Source: Bacillota bacterium (GTDB taxonomy: Bacteria > Bacillota > Clostridia > Lachnospirales > Lachnospiraceae). From it: DNA of 12,567 nt. This document shows, piece after piece, positions 6,144 to 12,567 of this stretch. A program made the translations under genes and the position numbers. A model generated the notes under the pieces. The model had not been told where the DNA came from. It searched no databases and saw only the letters and a list, made by a program, of their open reading frames with translations. The first letter of the stretch is position 1, and each line of letters opens with the position of its first letter. The stretch covers positions 1-12,567 of the forward strand of contig JAEZHX010000096.1 in NCBI GenBank assembly GCA_023436765.1, read 5' to 3'.

Positions 6144-7170
6144 ATGGTACGAACAGATTGTCCCAGATACGGATGTTGTTATATCCAGCCGCATCAGATT
6201 GGCAAGGAACCTTGAGGGTTATCCTTTTTCTGCGAAGATGGAGGAGGAACATGCAATCCCTCTGGTGAATGAAGTAAAGGGAATTACCTCAGCGCTCGCT
6301 GAAAAGGATAAACGTAAATATTATTCCTGCAACATCAGCACGCTTAGTGATATAGATAAACAGGCAATGGTAGAGAGACATATCGTCAGCCCGTTGCTTG
6401 CTGAGAAACAGCAGTCCACTGGACTTATTTTATCCGAGGATGAAACAGTCAGCATCATGATTAACGAAGAGGATCATGTAAGAATACAGACCATTGTAGG
6501 TGGGATGAATCTGGAGAGAGCCTATGAGGAGGCAGACCGGATTGATGATATTGCTTATGAGAAGCTACATTTTGCTTTTGATGATAAATATGGATATCTG
6601 ACAGCTTGTCCTACGAATGCCGGAACCGGGATGCGTGCTTCCTGTATGGTATTTCTTCCAGCCTTAAGCTCGGCAAGGATGATACCGAAGCTGATTGAAG
6701 AGGTAGGGAAATACGGAGTCACGATCAGGGGAATCTATGGGGAGGGAACCAAGAGTCTCGGGAGTATCTATCAGATCTCTAACCAGAAAACCATGGGGCA
6801 GTCAGAGCGGGAAATCATAGATAACCTGAACCGTATCGTTGCCCAGGTTGTGAAACAGGAGAGAAAGAGAAGAGAGTATATGCTCTCTGTCAGTACGGAT
6901 GAGCTAGAGGATCAGGTATACCGTTCCTATGGGGTGTTAAAATATGCAAGACAGATTACCTCGGAGGATGCGATGGCACTGCTTTCGCAGTTGAAATTCG
7001 GAATGGATTGCGACCTGATAAAATTTGAGAGAGATTTTAACGTCCATAAATTGATGATGGGAGTTCAGCCGGGAAGTCTTCAGTGGACGATTGGAAAAAA
7101 TGTCGGTAGTAAATCCAGGGACCAGTCAAGGGCCGAATATATCCGCAAAGAATTACCGACAATGATATAA
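6136..7170 (+). CDS. mcsB: McsB, protein-arginine kinase
   Basis: This 344-residue member of the ATP:guanido phosphotransferase family phosphorylates arginine side chains on proteins, marking them for ClpC-ClpP. Visible family features are SSRIRLARN (17-25, nucleotide-binding arginines), NEEDHVRIQ starting at residue 110, CPTNAGTGMRAS from Cys158, GIYGEGT with Glu203, and NQKTMGQSE. The C-terminus keeps RDQSRA (328-333), matching the RDxxRA motif reported in Bacillus-group McsB as a phosphoarginine-sensing regulatory site. It lacks the N-terminal domain of phosphagen kinases such as creatine kinase, as is normal for McsB. The start ATG lies within mcsA, preceded by GGAGGAG. No truncation or frameshift is seen. 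Confidence 0.95.
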   Translation: MLKWYEQIVPDTDVVISSRIRLARNLEGYPFSAKMEEEHAIPLVNEVKGITSALAEKDKRKYYSCNISTLSDIDKQAMVERHIVSPLLAEKQQSTGLILSEDETVSIMINEEDHVRIQTIVGGMNLERAYEEADRIDDIAYEKLHFAFDDKYGYLTACPTNAGTGMRASCMVFLPALSSARMIPKLIEEVGKYGVTIRGIYGEGTKSLGSIYQISNQKTMGQSEREIIDNLNRIVAQVVKQERKRREYMLSVSTDELEDQVYRSYGVLKYARQITSEDAMALLSQLKFGMDCDLIKFERDFNVHKLMMGVQPGSLQWTIGKNVGSKSRDQSRAEYIRKELPTMI

Positions 7171-7209
7171 AATGACATGAAAATTTCGTAAGAAACGGAG
7201 GATGCATAG

Positions 7210-9666
7210 ATGAATGATAAATATACAGAGAACGCGAAAAATGCGATTAATTTAGCGAAAGAGGTTGCGTATCGTCTCTCCCATAATTATATCGGGACCG
7301 AGCATCTTTTGATCGGTTTGATGGAGGTTGACGGCGTTGCCTCTAAGGTATTGGAGGAAAACGGTGTTAATGTTGAGAAGGTATTGGAGCTGGTAAATCA
7401 GCTCATTGCTCCGAACAGTGGTGTTGAAATGATGGATGCCGGAAGCTTTACCCCCAGGGCAAAGCGTATCCTGGATCAGAGCTATAAGGAAGCAGCCAGA
7501 TTCAAGGCTCAGTTGGTAGGTACAGAACACATTTTAATTGCTTTAATTAAGGAAACGGATTGTATTGCAGTCCGACTTTTGAATACTCTGGGAGTGAATA
7601 TCCAAAAAGTATATATCGATATTCTGACGGCTACAGGTGTTGATCTGAATGCTGCGAAGAATGAGTATTCAGCTGGAAAGAACAATAAGGGAAAGGCAAA
7701 ATCCCAGACGCCTACACTGGACCAGTACAGCCGTGATTTGACCGAATACGCCAGGGAAGGCAAGCTGGACCCGGTGATCGGCCGTGAAACCGAGATCCAG
7801 AGAGTGGTTCAGATCCTAAGCAGAAGGACGAAGAATAACCCCTGCCTCGTCGGGGAGCCGGGTGTAGGTAAAACCGCCATTGCAGAAGGTCTGGCCTTAA
7901 AAATTGTCGAAGGAAATATTCCTGATACGATAAAGGAGAAGAGAGTCGTTACACTGGACCTTTCCGGTATGGTAGCGGGCTCCAAGTACCGCGGAGAATT
8001 TGAAGAGAGAATTAAGAAGGTCATCAGTGAGGTTATCAGTGATGGTAATGTACTGCTATTCATCGATGAGATCCATACCATTATCGGCGCCGGCGGAGCA
8101 GAGGGAGCGATTGATGCCTCCAATATCCTGAAGCCCTCCCTGGCCAGGGGTGAGCTGCAGATCATCGGCGCAACGACCAGGGAAGAATACCGTAAATATA
8201 TTGAGAAGGATGCAGCCCTGGAGAGAAGGTTCCAGCCGGTAGTAGTGGAAGAACCCTCCGAGGATGAAGCCATCCAGATTTTATTTGGCTTAAGAGATAA
8301 ATACGAAGCGCATCATCAGGTTCGAATCACAGATACAGCCCTGACCTCAGCAGTGAAGCTATCCAGCCGCTACATTAATGACCGATATCTGCCGGATAAG
8401 GCAATCGATTTAATGGATGAAGCTGCATCAAAGGTACGCCTGAGTGCCTACACCTCCTCTCCGGCTGTTAAGGAATTAGAGTCGGAAATCAAACGGTTAG
8501 AGGATGAGAAGGAAAAGGCCATCAAGGAAGAAGCCTATGAGAAGGCCGGAGAAATCAAGAAACAGCAGGAGGCTGCGCAGGAACAGCTGGAGAAACGGAA
8601 GGTTCTGGATGATAAGCAGCGGATGGAAAAGCAGCTGGTGGTCAGTGAGAATGAAATCGCTGAGATCATCTCCAGCTGGACGAAGATCCCTGTGAAGAAG
8701 CTGGCTGAAGAAGAGACGGAGCGTCTGCAGAATCTTGAAAATATTCTGCATCAGAGAGTCGTAGGGCAGGAGGAGGCAGTAAGCAGCGTGGCGAGAGCTA
8801 TCCGTCGCGGCAGGGTCGGTTTAAAGGACCCGAACCGTCCGATTGGTTCCTTCTTATTCCTGGGACCTACCGGTGTAGGTAAGACCGAGCTTTCCAAGGC
8901 ATTATCCGAGGCGATGTTCGGCAGTGAGAATGCGATTATCCGGGTCGATATGTCCGAATATATGGAGAAGCACAGTGTCAGCAAGCTGATCGGGTCCCCT
9001 CCGGGTTATGTCGGCTATGATGAGGGCGGTCAGTTGAGTGAGAAGGTAAGACAGAATCCTTATTCCGTTATCCTGTTCGATGAGGTGGAGAAGGCACATC
9101 CTGATGTATTCAATATCCTGCTGCAGGTATTGGATGACGGCCATATCACTGATGCCCAAGGAAGACGCGTCAGTTTTAAGAATACCATTATTATCATGAC
9201 CTCGAATGCCGGAGCGCAGAATATCATTTCTCCGAAACGGCTCGGGTTTACTTCTGTTGTCGATGATAAAGAGGATTATAAGAGAATGAAGGACGGTGTT
9301 ATGGATGAAGTGAAGAGAATCTTCAAGCCGGAATTCATCAACCGCATCGATGAGATTATTGTCTTCCATGCATTGACCAAGGAAAACATCCGCAGTATTG
9401 TAGAAATCATGGTAAAATCCATTGCAAAACGCAGCAAAGCACAGATGAATATTACGCTTGAAACCAGTGCTGAGGTAATCGACCACCTGGCTGAAGTCGG
9501 ATTTGACGTGAAATACGGTGCAAGACCATTAAGAAGAGCGATACAAACCAATATTGAGGATAGGCTTGCCGAAGCGATTCTGGCAGGAACCATCAAAGAA
9601 GGAGACACCGTCAGCATAAAATATCTTGATAATGAAATAACCATCAATGCAGTAGTAAACGTTTAA
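7210..9666 (+). CDS. clpC: ClpC, AAA+ unfoldase of the Clp protease
   Basis: The product has 818 residues, the normal ClpC length. The order is an N-terminal double Clp-N repeat (about 1-145) for adaptor and substrate binding, then the first AAA+ module with Walker A GEPGVGKT (215-222), pore loop KYRG (259-262) and Walker B LFIDEIH (Asp286-Glu287). A coiled middle domain with a UVR-like stretch (about 427-464) identifies it as ClpC rather than ClpA or ClpB. The second module has GPTGVGKT (552-559), pore loop GYVG (599-602) and Walker B ILFDEVE (Asp624-Glu625). It ends with the family's KYGARPLRRAIQ region. It forms a hexamer that unfolds proteins, including phosphoarginine-tagged ones, and feeds them to ClpP, which is not in this window. 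GGAGGA precedes the start. All ATPase motifs look intact. Confidence 0.97.
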   Translation: MNDKYTENAKNAINLAKEVAYRLSHNYIGTEHLLIGLMEVDGVASKVLEENGVNVEKVLELVNQLIAPNSGVEMMDAGSFTPRAKRILDQSYKEAARFKAQLVGTEHILIALIKETDCIAVRLLNTLGVNIQKVYIDILTATGVDLNAAKNEYSAGKNNKGKAKSQTPTLDQYSRDLTEYAREGKLDPVIGRETEIQRVVQILSRRTKNNPCLVGEPGVGKTAIAEGLALKIVEGNIPDTIKEKRVVTLDLSGMVAGSKYRGEFEERIKKVISEVISDGNVLLFIDEIHTIIGAGGAEGAIDASNILKPSLARGELQIIGATTREEYRKYIEKDAALERRFQPVVVEEPSEDEAIQILFGLRDKYEAHHQVRITDTALTSAVKLSSRYINDRYLPDKAIDLMDEAASKVRLSAYTSSPAVKELESEIKRLEDEKEKAIKEEAYEKAGEIKKQQEAAQEQLEKRKVLDDKQRMEKQLVVSENEIAEIISSWTKIPVKKLAEEETERLQNLENILHQRVVGQEEAVSSVARAIRRGRVGLKDPNRPIGSFLFLGPTGVGKTELSKALSEAMFGSENAIIRVDMSEYMEKHSVSKLIGSPPGYVGYDEGGQLSEKVRQNPYSVILFDEVEKAHPDVFNILLQVLDDGHITDAQGRRVSFKNTIIIMTSNAGAQNIISPKRLGFTSVVDDKEDYKRMKDGVMDEVKRIFKPEFINRIDEIIVFHALTKENIRSIVEIMVKSIAKRSKAQMNITLETSAEVIDHLAEVGFDVKYGARPLRRAIQTNIEDRLAEAILAGTIKEGDTVSIKYLDNEITINAVVNV

Positions 9667-9682
9667 TTATTTGCGGAAGTAG

Positions 9683-9711
9683 TAGAAATAAAATTAGGTT
9701 TCGTTTATAAT
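9683..9711 (+). promoter_or_regulatory. Promoter candidate for the orphan gene and radA
   Basis: TAGAAA (9683-9688, four of six consensus) and a perfect TATAAT (9706-9711) are 17 bases apart. The site begins 17 bases after the clpC stop and lies 83 bases before the next start codon, leaving a leader of about 75 bases. No terminator is visible between clpC and this site, so read-through from the clp operon is also possible. Confidence 0.5.
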
Positions 9712-9794
9712 AGCATTATAAGTTCCAGTCAGGCTGGTAAATTGGGTTTCCGCCGGGAGTCCTTATAGGTTATTACAATTAGGAGGGTCATATA

Positions 9795-10208
9795 ATGGCT
9801 GTAGTAGAAGAGTTAATACGCAAAGAGAGTGATGGGACAATAAGCTTTGGTAACTATAAAATGGATGTAAAATCTAAGGTCTCTGATTTTGAGCATGAGG
9901 GCGACTTGTATAAGGTAAAAACCTATGACAAGATCACCAAGCTTGAGAAAAATGGGATGTTTGTATATGAATCAATGCCTGGAACAGCTGTATTCAATCT
10001 GGTCCAGAAGGACACAGAAGTGAGTTTTCTGGTGAATGGCAGGGATACAGCCCAGATTACATTGGAGCTGGAAGCTGAAAAGGATTATGAGATATTTAAG
10101 AACGATTCTTACCTGGGACAAATGAAAACAAATTTAGGTGGAAAGCTGATCTTCTCCCTGGAGCTTAATGAGGATGAGAAGGCTTCCGTAAAGGTGGTTA
10201 AACTCTAG
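9795..10208 (+). CDS. Small conserved-looking protein of unknown function, coupled to radA
   Basis: I do not recognise a characterised family. The product is 137 residues with no signal peptide or membrane helix, so it is likely cytoplasmic. It is acidic overall and looks rich in short beta-strands: alternating patterns such as DGTISFGNYKMDVKSKV, GTAVFNLV and KASVKVVKL suggest a small beta-sandwich or barrel. There is one GMFVYESMPGTAVFNL segment in the middle and no cysteine. AGGAGGG precedes the ATG at good spacing, and the stop codon directly abuts the radA start, so it is likely a real gene translated with radA. I have a vague memory of similar short clostridial proteins being named endosialidase in databases, but nothing here supports a sialidase and I do not adopt the name. 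Confidence 0.8.
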   Translation: MAVVEELIRKESDGTISFGNYKMDVKSKVSDFEHEGDLYKVKTYDKITKLEKNGMFVYESMPGTAVFNLVQKDTEVSFLVNGRDTAQITLELEAEKDYEIFKNDSYLGQMKTNLGGKLIFSLELNEDEKASVKVVKL

Positions 10209-11567
10209 ATGGCGAAACCAAAGACCGTGTTTTTCTGTAAGGAATGCGGCTATGAATCAGCAAAATGGGTAGGCCAGTGTCCCGGCTGCAAGCAATGGGA
10301 TACCTTTGTAGAAGAACCGGTAATCAAGAAAAGTGCGGTTACATCAGGAGTAAGGAATGTCAGAGAACCGGAGCTGATCTCAAAGATCAAGGCAGAAGCA
10401 GAACCTAGGATGAATTCCGGAATCGGAGAACTTGACCGGGTACTTGGCGGTGGGATCGTCCAGGGGAGTCTGGTTCTGGTGGGCGGTGATCCGGGAATCG
10501 GTAAATCTACGTTGCTGCTCCAAATGTGCAAAGAAATCACTGACCGCGGTAAAAAAATCATATATATTTCAGGAGAAGAATCCCTGAATCAGATTAAAAT
10601 GAGAGCAGAAAGGCTCGGCGTAATAAACGGCGAGCTTCTGCTCCTTTGTGAAACTAATCTGGATCTGATCGAGGAGGCCATCACAAAGCATAAGCCGGAC
10701 ATCGTGGTCATCGATTCAATCCAGACGATGTTTAAGGAGGAGATTTCCTCCGCTCCGGGAAGCGTCAGCCAGGTAAGGGAAGCGACCGGAGCACTGATGA
10801 GAATTGCCAAAGGAGCTGCTATCACGATATTTATCATCGGACATGTGACAAAGGAAGGGATGGTCGCCGGTCCGAGGGTATTGGAGCATATGGTGGATAC
10901 TGTCCTGTATTTTGAAGGAGACAATTATGCTTCCTATCGGGTACTGCGGGCAGTGAAAAACCGTTTTGGCTCCACGAATGAAATCGGAGTCTTTGAGATG
11001 CAGAATGCAGGATTGGTTGAGGTTAAGAATCCTTCGGAATATATGCTGAAGGGGAGGCCGGTTGGGGAGCCGGGATCTGTCGTATCCTCCTCGATCGAAG
11101 GCACCAGACCCATCCTGATAGAGGTTCAGGCACTGGTTTGCAGAACGAACTTCAATATGCCAAGGCGAACTGCAGCAGGAACAGATTATAACCGGGTCAA
11201 TCTGCTGATGGCAGTACTCGAGAAACGTCTGGGCCTACAACTGTCGGACTGTGATGCCTATATCAATGTCGCTGGCGGAATGAAAATTACGGAACCGGCA
11301 TTGGATCTGGCCATTATTTGCTCCTTACTGTCCAGCTATAAGAATATTACAATTGATCACCGGACCATCCTATTTGGGGAAGTTGGATTGACCGGAGAGA
11401 TCAGGGCAGTCAACATGGCAGAGCAGAGGGTGGCAGAGGCAGCCAAGATGGGCTTTGAGGTCTGTATCCTGCCTCAGGCTAACGAAGAGTATATTAAGTC
11501 CACCGGGATGAAATTGATCGGGGTAAAGAATATTCAGGAGGTTATGAGACTGTTGTCAGGTAAGTAA
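10209..11567 (+). CDS. radA: RadA/Sms, DNA recombination and repair ATPase
   Basis: The 452-residue product shows the full RadA layout. An N-terminal zinc finger (C10-x2-C13 and C24-x2-C27, within CKECGYESAKWVGQCPGC) is followed by a RecA-like ATPase with Walker A GGDPGIGKST (92-101). The RadA-specific KNRFG motif lies at 250-254, and a Lon-protease-like C-terminal domain runs from about 270 to the end. RadA is a DnaB-like helicase that helps branch migration in homologous recombination and in natural transformation where that exists. The Lon-like part is a structural, non-proteolytic domain by family knowledge. The ATG follows the upstream stop codon with no gap. Only a modest AAGGTGG lies before it at long spacing, so translation is probably coupled to the upstream gene. 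Confidence 0.96.
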   Translation: MAKPKTVFFCKECGYESAKWVGQCPGCKQWDTFVEEPVIKKSAVTSGVRNVREPELISKIKAEAEPRMNSGIGELDRVLGGGIVQGSLVLVGGDPGIGKSTLLLQMCKEITDRGKKIIYISGEESLNQIKMRAERLGVINGELLLLCETNLDLIEEAITKHKPDIVVIDSIQTMFKEEISSAPGSVSQVREATGALMRIAKGAAITIFIIGHVTKEGMVAGPRVLEHMVDTVLYFEGDNYASYRVLRAVKNRFGSTNEIGVFEMQNAGLVEVKNPSEYMLKGRPVGEPGSVVSSSIEGTRPILIEVQALVCRTNFNMPRRTAAGTDYNRVNLLMAVLEKRLGLQLSDCDAYINVAGGMKITEPALDLAIICSLLSSYKNITIDHRTILFGEVGLTGEIRAVNMAEQRVAEAAKMGFEVCILPQANEEYIKSTGMKLIGVKNIQEVMRLLSGK

Positions 11568-11674
11568 CAGCGGTATTGCTACGTAATAAGTTAGGGGATA
11601 ATGTGAGAATACATTTCACAGGGTTGGTTTGTGCAAGAGCCCAGATTAACCGGTAGGGGTTATATGGAGGTCAT

Positions 11675-12136
11675 ATGAAGGATATGGTTTACGAAAGAGT
11701 AATTGAATTAAGCTCAGCTCAGGAATCATTAATTCAAACCGGGGAGCTGATGGACAAGCTGTGCCTTTCCCAGCAGAAGATTGAGAAGTATTCCTATGAA
11801 GCCATGAATTTGACAGATACAGTGCTAAATCTGACGAAGCAGGGCAAACAGATGGTCAAACAGCTTAGGGATGGAGGATTTGATTATTCGGAGAACCCCT
11901 GCGAGGCGGGAAAGGATCAGCTGATCCATTTATTAGAGGAGATGAATCAACTGCTATGCAAAATCATGGAATCAGCAATGTCGGATAATGAAATTCTTCA
12001 TTCTATTGAGAATACGGCAGCAGTTCAGTGCGGAATTACGGAAGAACTGAAGGCCTCTATCGGCTCCGTGGGCGAATGTGTGGATCATGCCGTTGCAGGT
12101 GCAGAATTAAGCATGACAAAGGATGTATTTGAGTAG
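11675..12136 (+). CDS. Helical cytoplasmic protein of unknown function
   Basis: I cannot assign a family. The 153-residue product has no signal peptide or membrane segment and few helix breakers, so it is probably nearly all alpha-helical. The spacing of Leu, Ile, Met and Val suggests coiled coil or helix-bundle packing, for example in ESLIQTGELMDKLCLSQQKI and LLEEMNQLLCKIME. It faintly recalls the helical signalling part of methyl-accepting chemotaxis proteins, but the conserved hairpin tip of that family is not visible. Five cysteines are scattered without a metal-binding pattern. TGGAGG sits four bases before the ATG. A second in-frame ATG at 11684 is possible. The 107 bases before it contain only a weak promoter-like pair (TTGCTA at 11576, GATAAT at 11597, spacing 15). 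Confidence 0.7.
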   Translation: MKDMVYERVIELSSAQESLIQTGELMDKLCLSQQKIEKYSYEAMNLTDTVLNLTKQGKQMVKQLRDGGFDYSENPCEAGKDQLIHLLEEMNQLLCKIMESAMSDNEILHSIENTAAVQCGITEELKASIGSVGECVDHAVAGAELSMTKDVFE

Positions 12137-12178
12137 GCTTACCAGGTCCCAAATAAGTTTAAAAGTATTAAAATAATA

Positions 12179-12207
12179 TTGACAATTAAAACAATTCATA
12201 GTACTAT
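12179..12207 (+). promoter_or_regulatory. tRNA-Trp promoter
   Basis: A perfect TTGACA (12179-12184) is followed after 17 bases by TACTAT (12202-12207). An overlapping TATAAA at 12205 gives a less suitable 20-base spacing. The mature tRNA begins 20 bases after the -10 box, leaving room for a short 5' leader. The surrounding DNA is very AT-rich. Confidence 0.65.
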
Positions 12208-12226
12208 AAATAAGCGACAGCAACAG

Positions 12227-12297
12227 AGGGGATTCATACAGCGGCAGTATGACGGTCTCCAAAACCGTTCACGGGAGTTCGAATCTCTCATCCCCTG
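12227..12297 (+). tRNA. tRNA-Trp, anticodon CCA
   Basis: The 71-nt sequence folds as a complete cloverleaf. The acceptor stem is AGGGGAT with ATCCCCT, followed by discriminator G. The D arm has ATAC/GTAT around AGCGGCA. The anticodon arm has ACGGT/ACCGT around CTCCAAA, giving anticodon CCA at 12259-12261. The T arm has GGGAG/CTCTC around TTCGAAT. The variable loop is four bases. The 3' CCA is not encoded and would be added by the CCA-adding enzyme. It decodes UGG. It stands alone, with its own promoter and terminator. Confidence 0.96.
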
Positions 12298-12308
12298 TTA
12301 ATGAATGA

Positions 12309-12341
12309 AAGCCTTACAATCTAATGATTGTAGGGCTTTTT
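12309..12341 (+). terminator. Intrinsic terminator of tRNA-Trp
   Basis: A 13-bp stem (12309-12321 with 12326-12338, one G-U pair) closes on a TAAT loop and runs into TTTTT (12337-12341). This is a textbook rho-independent terminator, 12 bases after the tRNA. Confidence 0.93.
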
Positions 12342-12567
12342 CTATGGCTTGGCTGTTTTGAGGTAGAAATACGTTTTCTGTTTCATTTTACAGTCTGAGA
12401 TATACTAATTCCGTTATGCAACAACCTGTGTGGTAAAGTTAATTTATCTTTCGGGACTCCAGATCAGAATAGTTCGCAAGAATCGGCTGATTTTGCCCTC
12501 TAATTGAATTTTTGGCTAAGCAAGCCCGCTGATACAAGGTGGAGATATTCCGGTCAGAGGGACCTGC
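12342..12567. other. 226-bp window end without a recognisable gene
   Basis: No supported gene, RNA or repeat is visible. On the - strand a frame is open from the window edge to a stop near 12437 (about 43 codons). It could be the tail of a gene beyond the window, but its peptide resembles nothing I know. On the + strand stops are frequent. Confidence 0.5.

Noticed and set aside
12227..12567. tRNA-Trp as an integration site for a mobile element
   Set aside because: The tRNA is followed by its own terminator. No repeat of its 3' end, integrase or phage-like gene is visible in the remaining bases.
12500..12567. GGTGG near the window end as part of a T-box leader
   Set aside because: The flanking bases do not match the T-box antiterminator consensus, and no specifier stem could be recognised.

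Overview
The window looks like chromosomal DNA of a low-to-middle GC Firmicute, most likely a Lachnospiraceae-type Clostridium (my inference). The clues are AGGAGG-type ribosome binding sites, the McsA-McsB-ClpC heat-shock cluster, secreted Pro-Thr-rich multi-SH3 cell-wall enzymes, and cohesin/cadherin-like surface modules. All genes read on the + strand.

Layout. Positions 1-185 hold the last 60 codons of purD. A gene-poor stretch of about 700 bp follows, containing an inverted repeat (247-325) and a striking 279-bp imperfect palindrome (448-726) that resembles a MITE-like element. Next are two surface genes: a secreted N-acetylglucosaminidase-type wall hydrolase with bacterial SH3 repeats (891-3671), and a membrane-anchored protein with a cohesin-like and a cadherin-like domain (3886-5130). 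Both carry the same cadherin-like beta-sandwich module, so they may act together at the cell envelope. Two hairpins and an extended -10 promoter lie between them.

The centre is a protein quality-control operon: a short GntR-family (YtrA-like) repressor, mcsA, mcsB and clpC (5218-9666), tightly packed. In most Firmicutes the first gene of this cluster is ctsR. Here a GntR regulator occupies that place, preceded by a promoter whose -10 region is overlapped by a perfect GTTATAC-N5-GTATAAC operator-like palindrome. No CtsR-type tandem heptamer is visible. McsA and McsB would mark proteins with phosphoarginine, and ClpC (with ClpP encoded elsewhere) would unfold and degrade them.

Downstream, a 137-residue gene of unknown function abuts radA (DNA recombination and repair), behind its own candidate promoter. 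A 153-residue helical protein of unknown function follows, then a tRNA-Trp (CCA) with its own promoter and a strong intrinsic terminator. The last 226 bases show no recognisable gene.

The observations most worth following up are the replacement of CtsR by a GntR regulator with its putative operator, the large palindrome, and the paired surface proteins. I see no clear sign of an entirely new system, and most of the window is well-understood housekeeping DNA.
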